Translations under genes and position numbers: made by a program
In this document: positions 8,288-16,145 of the stretch, piece by piece
Numbering within the stretch: the stretch's first letter is position 1
How the letters are laid out: each line of letters opens with the position of its first letter
NCBI GenBank assembly: GCA_003003615.1
Contig: PVWD01000039.1
Span: 1 to 32,097 of the forward strand
Direction of reading: 5' to 3'
Length of the DNA: 32,097 nucleotides
Origin: a filamentous cyanobacterium CCP2
GTDB lineage: Bacteria; Cyanobacteriota; Cyanobacteriia; Elainellales; Elainellaceae
Notes under the pieces: generated by a model
The model's database searches: none
What the model saw: the letters and a program-made list of their open reading frames with translations, nothing else
Told to the model about the DNA's origin: nothing

Positions 8288-8380
8288 CTACACATCCGCC
8301 CACTTCCGCAACAAATTGGCATGGCTCTTGCTCAACAGGTCAAACTCTGGGGTGAGAACCTGGTCAATGCAGAGCAGCAT
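8288..8380 (-). pseudogene. Remnant of a PKHD-type (PiuC/YbiX-like) hydroxylase
   Basis: A 30-codon frame whose first 12 residues (MLLCIDQVLTPE) read like the N-terminus, and last 18 (FDLLSKSHANLLRKWADV) like the C-terminus, of PKHD-type Fe(II)/2-oxoglutarate hydroxylases; E. coli YbiX, as I recall it, ends in NLLREWSEI. The roughly 190-residue middle with the catalytic residues would be missing, as if removed by one in-frame internal deletion. PiuC-type hydroxylases are often encoded with siderophore receptors and PepSY proteins, and a PepSY-type gene follows on the same strand 64 bases on. The identification rests on memory of the family ends, so it is a good but unproven reading. The alternative is a chance small frame. 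Confidence 0.5.
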
Positions 8381-8404
8381 CACGTTATATCCCTTTTTGA
8401 TTGA

Positions 8405-8431
8405 GAAATCTCACTAAACGATGGAGATTTC
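8405..8431. promoter_or_regulatory. 8-bp hairpin ahead of the acyltransferase gene
   Basis: GAAATCTC (8405-8412) is perfectly inverted at 8424-8431 with an 11-base loop. It lies between the divergent hydroxylase remnant and the acyltransferase gene. AT-rich TATAAG and TATAAAAG stand just downstream, at about 8444-8457, and could contain a -10 element. No T-run follows, so an operator or leader structure is more likely than a terminator. Confidence 0.35.
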
Positions 8432-8478
8432 CTGGTTCAAACGTATAAGTATAAAAGGTAAATCACCCTGGATCTCCC

Positions 8479-9924
8479 ATGCTGCATTCCATTACCCAAG
8501 CACAGCCTCCTCTAGAGTTTATTCCTCCTGCATTTAATCCACTGGTGTATCAGGTGACGACGCGGGTGTTGCCGGTGTGGATGCGGTGGCGACTGGAACT
8601 GAGGGATATCCATGTGGATAATTCTGAAACCCTGGTTAAGCTATACCAACAATTTCAGGCGGGGAAAGTTCGCTTTATGCTGGCCTTTCGCCATCCGAGC
8701 ACCACCGATCCCTACTGTATGTATTACTTGCTGTCTCACTATTTGCCCAAAGCAGCGAAACAGCAGGGCATTTTGCTAAAACCTCCCACCCATGCCCACT
8801 TTATGTACGATCGCGGTATTCCCCTGTGGGCAGGAAACTACATGGGGTGGTTGTTTTCTCGGTTAGGCGGAACCCCCATCCGACGAGGCAAATTAGACAC
8901 CGTGGGATTGCGATCGGCAAGGAATTTATTTACAGATGGACAGTTTCCCCTAGCAGCCGCCCCGGAAGGAGCCACCAATGGCCACAGCGAAATTGTTAGC
9001 TCGGTGGAACCGGGAATTGTGCAGTTGGGGTTTTGGTGTGCGGAAGATTTGGCTAAGGCCGGCCGGACTGAACAGGTGTTTATCCTGCCGATCGGCATTC
9101 AGTATCATTACAGTTCAACAACTTGGAAAGCACTGGAAAAACTTTTGGGCGAATTGGAACAGGATGCAGGAATTACGGCAGAAGTCCCAGAGGCAGATTT
9201 AACCTGGATTCAGACCCACACCGCTTTAACCGATCGCTACCATGCCATCCTGTACAGACGGTTGATTCAGCTAGCCGAACATTTGCTGACGTTAATGGAG
9301 GGATTCTACAGCAAGTTTTACCATCAAGAATTTGCTGCGGCACAAAATGAGTCTGTGAGTCCAGATGCCGTTCGCGCTGATGCCTCAGGTTCATTACCCC
9401 AAAACCATCACATTGCCCAACGACTGCATCGCCTGCTCAATGCTGCCCTTGCGGTTGCCGAAAACTACTTTGGCATTCAGCCCAGAGGAGATTTTAATGA
9501 ACGCTGCCGCCGGTTGGAGCAGGCAGGCTGGGATAGAATTTATCGCGAAGATTTAAAGCAAATTGAAGCTCTACCTCCGGTGGAACGGGGATTAGCCGAT
9601 CGCATTGCTGAAGAAGCCGACTTACGGCTGTGGCATATGCGGTTAGTGGAATCCTTTGTAAGCGTAACAGGGCAATATGTGATTGAAAAGCCGACGGTGG
9701 AACGGTTTGCTGAAACGCTACTGCTGATGTGGGATATGGTGATGCGCCTCAAGGGAAACAGTCCATTTCCTCGACCAAAACTGGGAGCACAAAACGTACA
9801 GATGATCATTGGCGAACCGCTTTCTGTCAGCGATCGATGGCAGGACTACAAAGCGAATCGTCGTCAAACCGTTGCCCAACTGACTCAGGAAGTACAGCAC
9901 ACTTTCGAGCGCATGATCATGTAA
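8479..9924 (+). CDS. PlsC-like 1-acylglycerol-3-phosphate acyltransferase family protein
   Basis: A 481-residue protein with the glycerolipid acyltransferase domain. Block I is the catalytic H-X4-D, FRHPSTTDPYC with His72 and Asp77. A middle block reads GGTPIRRGKLDTVGLRSAR with the substrate-binding Arg region. Block III is APEGATNGHSEIVSSVEPG with Glu163. Such enzymes move acyl chains from acyl-ACP or acyl-CoA to lysophosphatidate or related acceptors at the membrane. The domain occupies about residues 60-230. The remaining half is helical, with no recognised motif, so the protein is much longer than ordinary PlsC (about 200-250 residues). The long form may use a different acceptor. The gene appears to stand alone, with a candidate terminator at 9991-10026. 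Confidence 0.85.
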   Translation: MLHSITQAQPPLEFIPPAFNPLVYQVTTRVLPVWMRWRLELRDIHVDNSETLVKLYQQFQAGKVRFMLAFRHPSTTDPYCMYYLLSHYLPKAAKQQGILLKPPTHAHFMYDRGIPLWAGNYMGWLFSRLGGTPIRRGKLDTVGLRSARNLFTDGQFPLAAAPEGATNGHSEIVSSVEPGIVQLGFWCAEDLAKAGRTEQVFILPIGIQYHYSSTTWKALEKLLGELEQDAGITAEVPEADLTWIQTHTALTDRYHAILYRRLIQLAEHLLTLMEGFYSKFYHQEFAAAQNESVSPDAVRADASGSLPQNHHIAQRLHRLLNAALAVAENYFGIQPRGDFNERCRRLEQAGWDRIYREDLKQIEALPPVERGLADRIAEEADLRLWHMRLVESFVSVTGQYVIEKPTVERFAETLLLMWDMVMRLKGNSPFPRPKLGAQNVQMIIGEPLSVSDRWQDYKANRRQTVAQLTQEVQHTFERMIM

Positions 9925-9990
9925 ATACTTCGGCATGGACAAATTTACCGAAGCAAAAGTCAAAAGCTTTTTAAAGACTTTATTAAAACA

Positions 9991-10026
9991 CGGTAAAAAT
10001 CTGTACGTTTATACCGCAGTTTTTTT
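9991..10026 (+). terminator. Candidate terminator after the acyltransferase gene
   Basis: CGGTA (9991-9995) pairs with TACCG (10012-10016), with an additional AAA/TTT possible inside. Seven T residues at 10020-10026 follow after a short CAG spacer. The stem is short, so strength is doubtful. The region 9925-10184 shows no gene that I trust. Confidence 0.45.
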
Positions 10027-10184
10027 CTGAATGAGGAATCATGGAGATAACCTACGAGGTTAAATCTGATTTGCCCGCCATGAGTTGAGTGGTTTACCGA
10101 AGGTTCCCAAGCATCGCGATCGGTTTCGTTCACGCTTCAGTCAAAGCATTTAGCAGTATCTTACCAACGGAGGTTAATCCCGTT

Positions 10185-10370
10185 ATGGAACTCAATATTC
10201 CCGTCATCAAAACGCCCCAGGAACTAGAGCAAGCGATTCAGCGATATCGCGCCGGGGAGTGGAATGGTAATGCTTTGTTTGCCCTGTGGCAAGCCATCCG
10301 CAACTCAGCCCTTGCTCAAGGAACCTCTGACTCCGGGCAAGACCCTGTTCCTGGAGAAGACAGCTACTAA
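10185..10370 (+). CDS. Small hypothetical protein (61 aa)
   Basis: I do not recognise a named family. The start is set at the ATG at 10185 because GGAGG stands at 10169-10173, and the 32 codons upstream in the same frame read like non-coding sequence. The product starts MELNIPVIKTPQELEQAIQR, has an amphipathic helical stretch with the motif YRAGEWNGNALFALWQAIRN, and ends in an acidic, disordered tail. No signal peptide or cysteine. It is convergent with the SH3 lipoprotein gene, ending 13 bases before that gene's stop codon. Confidence 0.65.
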   Translation: MELNIPVIKTPQELEQAIQRYRAGEWNGNALFALWQAIRNSALAQGTSDSGQDPVPGEDSY

Positions 10371-10383
10371 AGTTGAAGCAAAA

Positions 10384-11628
10384 CTAATCCACAAAATCCC
10401 CTCGCACCCAGCCAGACACACCAGAGTCAAATTCAACGTAGTACCAGGTGTAGCCGTCCTCACCCTGCGTGACATCGGTAATCTGAATTGGATCACCTGC
10501 ATACCCAGTATGGAGAACAGAGGAAGCAGTGCTGGCATCATCTCTGATGTTAATCACAGCCCCCGGATCATTAGCAGTTAGGATGGCTGCATCGGTAGCG
10601 GTTAGCTCTGTTGAGGAGTCTGCATAGCTAGAGGAAGTACTCGTTTCATAGCGATTCGTTTCATTGCGATTCACATTATCTCGCGCACTTCCAGCGTCAG
10701 GATAGGAGCTTGATGAACCGGAAGGGGATGAGGGGCGATCGGTGGAGGCGTACCCGCTAGCGTTGGGGGATGGGTTAGTAGTGTAGCCGTTGGTGGAGGA
10801 ATAGGTTCCAGCGTTCGGTGAAGCGTAGGCACGAGGCGATTCGGTTCCGGTTTGATCAAATTGGGATCTGGCTTGGGCATTGGGGGAAGCATTGCCTGAT
10901 CCCCCTGCGGTATTCGTGGTTGCGGTATTTGCCCCTGGCGCATTCCGAGTCACAAAATCGCTACGAACCCATCCCTCTTGTCCAGCATCAAGGGTAATTT
11001 TGTACCAGACATGACCATCATTCCCTTGCTGTTGGTCTGCAATTTGAATCGGGTCTCCGGCTCGTCCCGTTTGCTGCACAGGGGCGGAAGTGCTTGCCTG
11101 TTCGCGAATGTTGATGGATGAACCGGGTTCTGCTGCTGTCAGGTAGGCGGTTCCTTCACCGGATTGAGCTTGCCGGTCTCTTTCGTTGGTTGCTCCGGCT
11201 GCGGCCTGTTCACCCGTTGTGACTTCCACTTCACCCCCTACGGCAGTGGCAAACCGCAAGGCCCTACTATAGTCTGTAAAACTAGCAACCTGAACGGTTG
11301 GAACGCCTGTAGCTCTGCGAACTGTGCCGATCGCATCATTGCAATATTGGCGACGAATTTCATCTGGGTTCGCCCGATCGATGTATACCACATACCAGGT
11401 TTCTCTGGGTTCAGTGGCGGATTCTCCACAAGTCGCCTGCGGAAAATTTAGATCAGTGGCTACATCGCCTGACTCAGAACTTAAGTCCTGTTGTCCTGTC
11501 GAAGAATTTGAGCTATCCGTACCGAGGGACGAACAACCAGCCAGCAAGGATAGCCCCAAACCAAGGGCGGCGATCGTTTGTAAACGGCGTATACTGCGAT
11601 TCTGGGAACTCATCACATTGGGTTCCAT
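10384..11628 (-). CDS. SH3-domain lipoprotein
   Basis: A 414-residue exported protein. After a charged start (SSQNRSIRRLQ) comes a signal sequence ending in the lipobox SLLAGC, so Cys32 should be lipidated. An N-terminal domain (about 60-140) has two cysteines (67 and 96) and WYVVYIDRANPDEIRR. It is followed by a bacterial SH3 domain (about 161-227, INIREQAS ... GWVRSDFV), a low-complexity Ser/Asn/Gly/Thr/Pro linker (about 228-341), and a second SH3 domain (about 342-414, INIRDDAS ... GWVRGDFVD). Bacterial SH3 domains usually bind peptidoglycan or proteins at the wall, so an envelope-anchoring role is inferred. The ATG at 11628 is chosen because GGAGG is nine bases ahead; an ATG five codons later is also possible. 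Confidence 0.85.
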   Translation of the reverse strand: MEPNVMSSQNRSIRRLQTIAALGLGLSLLAGCSSLGTDSSNSSTGQQDLSSESGDVATDLNFPQATCGESATEPRETWYVVYIDRANPDEIRRQYCNDAIGTVRRATGVPTVQVASFTDYSRALRFATAVGGEVEVTTGEQAAAGATNERDRQAQSGEGTAYLTAAEPGSSINIREQASTSAPVQQTGRAGDPIQIADQQQGNDGHVWYKITLDAGQEGWVRSDFVTRNAPGANTATTNTAGGSGNASPNAQARSQFDQTGTESPRAYASPNAGTYSSTNGYTTNPSPNASGYASTDRPSSPSGSSSSYPDAGSARDNVNRNETNRYETSTSSSYADSSTELTATDAAILTANDPGAVINIRDDASTASSVLHTGYAGDPIQITDVTQGEDGYTWYYVEFDSGVSGWVRGDFVD

Positions 11629-11902
11629 AGGGTGAAACCTCCATCTGCCTTCAGGCACAAGACTGCAATTATTCAAAACGAACAAAAATCAGCTTTGGGT
11701 AAACTAAACTTCTACGTATATCTTACGGATATCTTTTGTGTACATATGGCGTACTTTCAGTTGAAGCTGTCACTTATGCCCCTGATATAGCGTTGCTCAT
11801 ATAACAGTTCATCTAATATAGATCGCGATTTCAATTCCGGCACACCCATTTCGATCGCATTTCGCCATTTTGCCGAATCATTTGGCAATTTGCCTTTAAA
11901 AG

Positions 11903-11928
11903 CAAAAGCAGGCCCCTGTCAGCCTGCT
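11903..11928 (-). terminator. Terminator after psbN
   Basis: Read on the minus strand, AGCAGGC (11928-11922) pairs with GCCTGCT (11913-11907) over an 8-base loop, followed by TTTTGCTTTT. It lies 44 bases past the psbN stop. The rest of the gap 11629-11906, between the SH3 lipoprotein start and this hairpin, shows no gene. Confidence 0.75.
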
Positions 11929-11971
11929 CCGCAAAACATTACTCAACCTGGATTATCTGCCCATTGCCCAA

Positions 11972-12103
11972 TCAATCTTCATGATCCTCAAATGGGTCAC
12001 TTAATTCCTTTGAAGGTGGGCCAAACGAGGTATAGACCGAGAATCCCGTGATTGCCAGCAAAAACGCCCCAATTGTGATGATAAGAACTGTTGCAGATTC
12101 CAT
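11972..12103 (-). CDS. psbN: PsbN protein
   Basis: A 43-residue single-pass membrane protein. It starts [20 protein letters not shown] and ends [17 protein letters not shown], the highly conserved soluble tail of PsbN. Despite its name it is not a photosystem II subunit; work in plants showed a role in early assembly and repair of the reaction centre. The start is 78 bases from the divergent psbH start, the arrangement found in cyanobacteria and plastids. A terminator follows at 11903-11928. The size is normal. Confidence 0.97.
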   Translation of the reverse strand: MESATVLIITIGAFLLAITGFSVYTSFGPPSKELSDPFEDHED

Positions 12104-12181
12104 GTGCTGAAAGAACTTAATATCGTATTATTCTTATACTATTACGGATCATTAAAATCTTAGAAGATATAAAGGTCACTC
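12104..12181. promoter_or_regulatory. Divergent psbN-psbH promoter region
   Basis: This 78-bp AT-rich gap must hold promoters for both genes. TATACT at 12135-12140 is a plausible -10 element for psbH, about 42 bases ahead of its ATG. AAAGG at about 12171-12175 is the psbH ribosome-binding site. No -35 match is clear. Confidence 0.5.
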
Positions 12182-12385
12182 ATGGCACAGCGGACTCGGT
12201 TGGGAGAAATTCTTAGACCCCTAAACTCTGAATACGGTAAGGTGGCTCCTGGTTGGGGAACTACGCCTCTAATGGCAGTCTTCATGGGGCTGTTCCTTGT
12301 CTTTTTGCTCATCATTTTACAAATCTACAACTCTTCCCTCATTTTGGAAGGTGTCAATGTAGATTGGTCGAGCCTCGGTGGCTAA
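12182..12385 (+). CDS. psbH: Photosystem II protein H
   Basis: A 67-residue low-molecular-weight subunit of photosystem II with one membrane helix (about residues 28-49, [20 protein letters not shown]). The N-terminal part ([22 protein letters not shown]) faces the stroma/cytoplasm, and the short lumenal tail ends VDWSSLGG. It lies near CP47 and helps bicarbonate and quinone-site stability. The length is typical of cyanobacteria, which lack the extra phosphorylated plant extension. It is divergent from psbN and followed by a strong terminator, so it is probably transcribed alone. Confidence 0.98.
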   Translation: MAQRTRLGEILRPLNSEYGKVAPGWGTTPLMAVFMGLFLVFLLIILQIYNSSLILEGVNVDWSSLGG

Positions 12386-12423
12386 CTTGCCTCAGGCAAA
12401 GTGCCGAATGAATCAAAATAATT

Positions 12424-12445
12424 CCCCGGTCTGTCCGGGGTTTTT
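12424..12445 (+). terminator. Rho-independent terminator after psbH
   Basis: CCCCGG (12424-12429) pairs with CCGGGG (12435-12440) over the loop TCTGT, followed by five T residues. This is a compact, GC-rich terminator 38 bases past the psbH stop. Nothing else is seen between it and the tatA ribosome-binding site. Confidence 0.9.
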
Positions 12446-12556
12446 GTTTGGTTTGCCGCTCCTCTACTAACTCCCAATGCTCCACTCCGACTCTCTGCGC
12501 TCTCATCCCCTAAACTAGAGGGGATAGAATACTGATTGCGATCGGGAGGCAGGTTT

Positions 12557-12880
12557 GTGAATATTTTTGGAATTGGTTTGCCTGAAATGGCTTTGATTTT
12601 CACCTTGGCGTTGCTGATTTTTGGGCCTAAAAAGCTACCGGAAATTGGGCGAAGTTTGGGTAAGGCCATTCGGGGGTTTCAGGAAGCCTCTAAAGAATTT
12701 GAGTCGGAGTTTAAGAAAGAGGCAGAGCGCATTGAAAAGGTTGTGAAAGAACCTATGAAGGCCACCCTGGAACCGAAACCCCCCAAGGCTCTTTCTTCTG
12801 CGGCAGAATCCTCTGATTCTGAAGAAATGGTTGCTGAAACGGTTTCAGAACAGGCAACGGCTGATCAACCTCAAAGTTAA
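12557..12880 (+). CDS. tatA: Sec-independent translocase TatA/TatB-type subunit
   Basis: A 107-residue component of the twin-arginine translocation system, which carries folded proteins across the thylakoid and plasma membranes. The N-terminus NIFGIGLPEMALIFTLALLI is the single membrane helix with the conserved polar Glu10. The FGP hinge (residues 22-24) and an amphipathic helix, KKLPEIGRSLGKAIRGFQEA, follow. The tail (about 45-107) is acidic and disordered, longer than in the shortest TatA forms. The GTG at 12557 is chosen because GGGAGG stands seven bases ahead. Cyanobacterial TatA and TatB are hard to tell apart by sequence, so the symbol is provisional. pth follows after 48 bases and may share the transcript. 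Confidence 0.92.
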   Translation: MNIFGIGLPEMALIFTLALLIFGPKKLPEIGRSLGKAIRGFQEASKEFESEFKKEAERIEKVVKEPMKATLEPKPPKALSSAAESSDSEEMVAETVSEQATADQPQS

Positions 12881-12928
12881 ACTTAACTTTTAAATCTAGG
12901 AGTCATACTGCACCCGCAAACTGTCGCT

Positions 12929-13576
12929 ATGGCTGAATCAAATTCTCCTGCTGAATGGGTTGTTCCCCAACTGATTGTGGGATTAGGCAATCCTGGGTCA
13001 AAGTATGACCAAACGCGCCATAATATTGGTTTTGAGGCGATCGACGCTTTGGCGCGGCGTTGGCAGATAAGTCTTTCAGAAAACCGCAAGTTCCAGGGGG
13101 GCTTTGGCGAAGGGTGGGGCAGCCACCGCGATAAAATTCGTCTCCTGAAGCCTTCCACCTACATGAATCTGTCGGGGCAGTCTATTCGTGCCGTCACCGA
13201 CTGGTACAAAATTTCTCCTGAAGCGGTTCTGGTGATTTACGACGATATGGACTTGCCCATTGGCAAAATTCGGTTGCGTCAATCCGGTTCGGCAGGTGGG
13301 CACAATGGCATCAAGTCTACGATCGCCCACCTCAACAGCCAAAACTTTCCACGCCTCAGAATTGGCATTGGCAGCCCCAAAAACCAAGCTGCTACTGCGA
13401 AAGGGGAAGTAATTTCCCATGTGTTAGGACGCTTTTCCATCGCCGAGCGCAACACAATGGATGAAGTTTTACAAATGGTCGTGGAAGCGATCGAAATGAG
13501 CCTTAAACAAGGCATTCCAAAGGCAATGAGCCTCTACAACAGTCGGACGATCGGACTGGAAGCAGACGCTTCGTAG
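12929..13576 (+). CDS. pth: Peptidyl-tRNA hydrolase
   Basis: A 215-residue cytosolic enzyme that frees tRNA from peptidyl-tRNA dropped by stalled ribosomes. All key residues of the bacterial Pth family are present: Asn21 in GLGNPGSKYDQTRHNIG, the catalytic His31 in the same block, Asn80 in KPSTYMNLSG, Asp105 in YDDMDLP and Asn126 in GGHNGIKS. About 20 residues longer than the E. coli enzyme, with an N-terminal extension (MAESNSPAEWVVPQ). It follows tatA closely. Downstream the whole intergenic stretch to the convergent DUF4912 gene is bounded by STRR-like repeats. Confidence 0.97.
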   Translation: MAESNSPAEWVVPQLIVGLGNPGSKYDQTRHNIGFEAIDALARRWQISLSENRKFQGGFGEGWGSHRDKIRLLKPSTYMNLSGQSIRAVTDWYKISPEAVLVIYDDMDLPIGKIRLRQSGSAGGHNGIKSTIAHLNSQNFPRLRIGIGSPKNQAATAKGEVISHVLGRFSIAERNTMDEVLQMVVEAIEMSLKQGIPKAMSLYNSRTIGLEADAS

Positions 13577-13580
13577 GAAA

Positions 13581-13730
13581 GGAGTAGGGAGCGGGGAGTC
13601 GGGGGATTGGGTTTGAGGGAGGTGAGTCGCAGAGCTTTCCACAGAGAGAGTTGCGACAAGCGCGTAAAGTACCTTCTCCTCCCCAGAATTCTCCCCTCAC
13701 TCCCTACTCCTCACTCCTATTACTCCTCAC
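13581..13730. repeat. Inverted pair of STRR-like repeats between convergent genes
   Basis: The stretch 13581-13605 (units such as GGAGTAGGGAG) is nearly the reverse complement of 13691-13730 (units such as CTCCCTACTCC). RNA from either strand could fold into a long, GC-rich stem around an 85-base loop. The pair fills the gap between the stops of pth and the DUF4912 gene, so it may serve as a two-way transcription end, although there is no T-run. Confidence 0.6.
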
Positions 13731-13734
13731 TTTC

Positions 13735-15546
13735 CTACTGCGGCAACCATTCCAACACCGCTTCCTCCTTCGTATTCGTGCGACGTTCTGGCGTTTCACG
13801 AGTGAACTTCATATGAACTGCCCGTGTTTGTTCTCCGTCCGCAGCAACTGCCATGATGGGGAAGTCAATGAGTCCATCGGGGAAGGTCATTTGGAACCGG
13901 AAAGTGCCGTCTGGGTTTAGCTTCACAGGACGACCTGCGATCGTTACAGTTGCATCGGGTTCAGTTGCACCGTAAACAATAAGTTCTGCATCAGCGATTA
14001 ACCAGAATTTGCGAGGGCGAATAGGTGGTGCAGAGGCAGAAAATCCGACACCGGACATACCGACTCCTGACATACTGTAAAGTCCGACCCCCGACATGCC
14101 AATTCCCGATTCGGTATATAGACCTGCACCCATGCCGACCCCCGACATGCCCACACCGGACATGCTGTAGCCGGGAACCGCAACTCCAATACCAGACATG
14201 CCGACTCCAGACATATTCATACTAGACATGCCGACCCCAGACATCCCTACGCCAGACATACTGTAACCAGGAACCGCAACTCCAATGCCAGACATGCCGA
14301 CCCCAGACATATTCATACTGGACATGCCCACACCAGACATATTCACAGTGGACATGCCCACACCAGACATCCCTACGCCAGACATCCCTGAAACGGCTGC
14401 ACCAGACATGCCAGTTACGCCGACCCCAGACATGCCAGCAACACCCACGCCAGACATCCCGGATACGCCCACGCCAGACATGCCAGTCACCCCAGCCCCG
14501 GACATGCCAGTTACGCCTACCCCAGACATCCCTGAAACGGCTGCACCGGACATGCCAGTTACGCCGACCCCAGACATTCCAGCAACACCCACGCCAGACA
14601 TCCCTGAAACGGCAGCACCAGACATGCCGGACACCCCAGCACCAGACATGCCAGTTACGCCCACGCCAGATTCAGTAGGTACCGCCCACTTACCGACTCC
14701 AGAGGGGAAGATATAAGAGCTGACGGCTTCTTCTGGAACTTGATGCATCGAACCGAATACCGAACCTGCTACTCGCTGGGATTCAGCAGTCGCGGCCATT
14801 TCAAAGACTTGGTCATAAATCGGGCTGGAAATAGCGGCAAGCCGACGGGTGGGATGAGTTAGCTCTAAGAAAGTCTTTGTCCGGAGTTCTTCATCCCACG
14901 AAATGGTGATGAATTGATCATCGATCCAGTCGGAGGGATAAATGGGTGGAATTCGCACAGCGGCTGAGCGCGCCAAAAGTAACCACCGGCCATCAACGCC
15001 AACATAGCCAATCTCAATGATGTAATCTCGATCGCTCACAGGCACAGGCAAATACCATTCCCGCGCCAACTCATCGCACTCATACTGCTGCAAACTGTGA
15101 GGACGCTGAAAATCGATGTTAATGTCTGTTACATCGTAGAACCGCAACGCCAAGCGAATTCCACCTTGCCGCCGTAAATATTCCTTGTGTTCATTAGGAA
15201 CATCCCAGTAGGCATAGGCCCACTGCGGATCACGAGGCATTAATACAATCCGGCTCTCTCCGTAACCATTGGGTAAATCGGCAAGCCCTTCATCAACAAC
15301 GGCAAGTGCTTCTTCGCGATCGTCTTGCCCCACATCAAACTTTGCTGCTTCCACTTCTTCTTGTGCCTCTAATGAACGGGAAAGGGGTTGGCTAGGAGCA
15401 AACCGTGTGCGCTCAATCTCCTGAATGGCTTGCAGGAGTTGATCTTTACGCATCCGGCTGTAGCGAGAAATACCATATTCGCTAGCGACTCGGCGTAGCT
15501 GCCGCAGAGTCATTTCTTCTAAGGGTGGGCGATTGGATGACGACAT
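13735..15546 (-). CDS. DUF4912 protein with long MSGVG repeat domain
   Basis: A 603-residue predicted soluble protein. Residues 12-46 (MTLRQLRRVASEYGIS ... MRKDQLLQAI) look like a Rho-N/SAP-type helical DNA- or RNA-binding motif. The DUF4912 domain covers about 95-235, with RIVLMPRDPQWAYAYWDVP and REWYLPVP. Residues 293-502 are a low-complexity repeat: 12 octads of the form SG(V/A)(G/A)V(T/S/A)GM, then pentads mostly SGVGM. The C-terminal domain (about 510-603) has KFWLIADAELIVYGATEPDA and GTFRFQMTFPDG, like a beta-sandwich with carbohydrate-binding-like turns. The family is common in cyanobacteria and its function is unknown. The gene has its own upstream region and is convergent with pth. 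Confidence 0.85.
   Translation of the reverse strand: MSSSNRPPLEEMTLRQLRRVASEYGISRYSRMRKDQLLQAIQEIERTRFAPSQPLSRSLEAQEEVEAAKFDVGQDDREEALAVVDEGLADLPNGYGESRIVLMPRDPQWAYAYWDVPNEHKEYLRRQGGIRLALRFYDVTDINIDFQRPHSLQQYECDELAREWYLPVPVSDRDYIIEIGYVGVDGRWLLLARSAAVRIPPIYPSDWIDDQFITISWDEELRTKTFLELTHPTRRLAAISSPIYDQVFEMAATAESQRVAGSVFGSMHQVPEEAVSSYIFPSGVGKWAVPTESGVGVTGMSGAGVSGMSGAAVSGMSGVGVAGMSGVGVTGMSGAAVSGMSGVGVTGMSGAGVTGMSGVGVSGMSGVGVAGMSGVGVTGMSGAAVSGMSGVGMSGVGMSTVNMSGVGMSSMNMSGVGMSGIGVAVPGYSMSGVGMSGVGMSSMNMSGVGMSGIGVAVPGYSMSGVGMSGVGMGAGLYTESGIGMSGVGLYSMSGVGMSGVGFSASAPPIRPRKFWLIADAELIVYGATEPDATVTIAGRPVKLNPDGTFRFQMTFPDGLIDFPIMAVAADGEQTRAVHMKFTRETPERRTNTKEEAVLEWLPQ
14041..14670 (-). repeat. In-gene tandem repeats (24-bp and 15-bp periods)
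   Basis: This stretch encodes residues 293-502 of the DUF4912 protein. 14383-14670 is 12 exact-length 24-bp units. 14041-14382 has mainly 15-bp units with a few insertions (AVPGYSM, GAGLYTE), including one near-perfect 96-bp higher-order copy (residues 399-430 against 431-462). Such repeats arise by slippage or unequal exchange, so copy number probably varies between strains. An antisense frame over it reads as Pro/Asp/Met repeats and is an artefact. Confidence 0.9.
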
Positions 15547-15828
15547 AGCTCAACATTTACCTCTAGTAGTTTTAACGGTTGTTCGGTCTGCACCAAATCA
15601 CTTGCAAGCTTGATTGACAAACGGTTTTGGCTTGGGCGATGTAGTTCCCCGTTTCACTGCTCGCTTGGCGAACGGTAAGAAGGCTACGAACAGAGGTAGC
15701 AGATTATTTTTGGGATCGCGGGGATCAATCGCTCGGTTCCATAGTGCAAAAAAAACTTCAAGAAAGCAAGGGGATGAAATGCTTGATTTGCGGAGCTTTA
15801 CGAAATTGCGGGCAAAATGGGGATCGCA

Positions 15829-15902
15829 ATGTCAAGATATCTTGACATTAAACTCAAGCTATTCACGGTTGGGGATCGCATTATGTCAAGATATCCTGAT
15901 AT
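15829..15902. promoter_or_regulatory. Two operator-like 20-bp palindromes
   Basis: ATGTCAAGATATCTTGACAT at 15829-15848 is a perfect 20-bp palindrome. A second copy at 15883-15902 keeps the left half and has two changes in the right half. Both are preceded by the direct repeat TGGGGATCGCA, and the copies are 54 bases apart. This looks like a pair of binding sites for a dimeric regulator. The surrounding gap 15547-16145, between the divergent DUF4912 and trpD starts, has no gene that I trust; small frames at 15614-15904 and 15935-16117 have no recognisable features. Confidence 0.55.
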
Positions 15903-16145
15903 AACTAATCATTTTTTAGGTACTTAGAGAGATTTTGGGGCATCCCTCACTGGCTCAAAAAGTGGTAGTGTTTTTCAGCAGCTATCAACTCAACGACCAG
16001 AGTTCAGTTATGGCCGGGTCAGCTATTGCCAGTAGCCAGGGTTTTTTAGCCGATCGATCGGCTGATTCGGTGATGAAGCATTTTGAGGACTGGTTCAATG
16101 AGCTTAGTGTTCGGTAGCTTGTTCGTTGGATGAAAAGCTAGGTTT

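Noticed and set aside
14285-14716. Open frame of Pro/Asp/Met/Thr repeats on the plus strand
   Set aside because: It is the antisense of the in-gene DUF4912 repeats; the low-complexity repeat keeps the frame open.
15614-16117. Two small plus-strand frames upstream of trpD
   Set aside because: No recognisable features and they cross the palindromes; a short MKCLICG start near 15777 hinted at an IS1-type zinc motif but does not continue.
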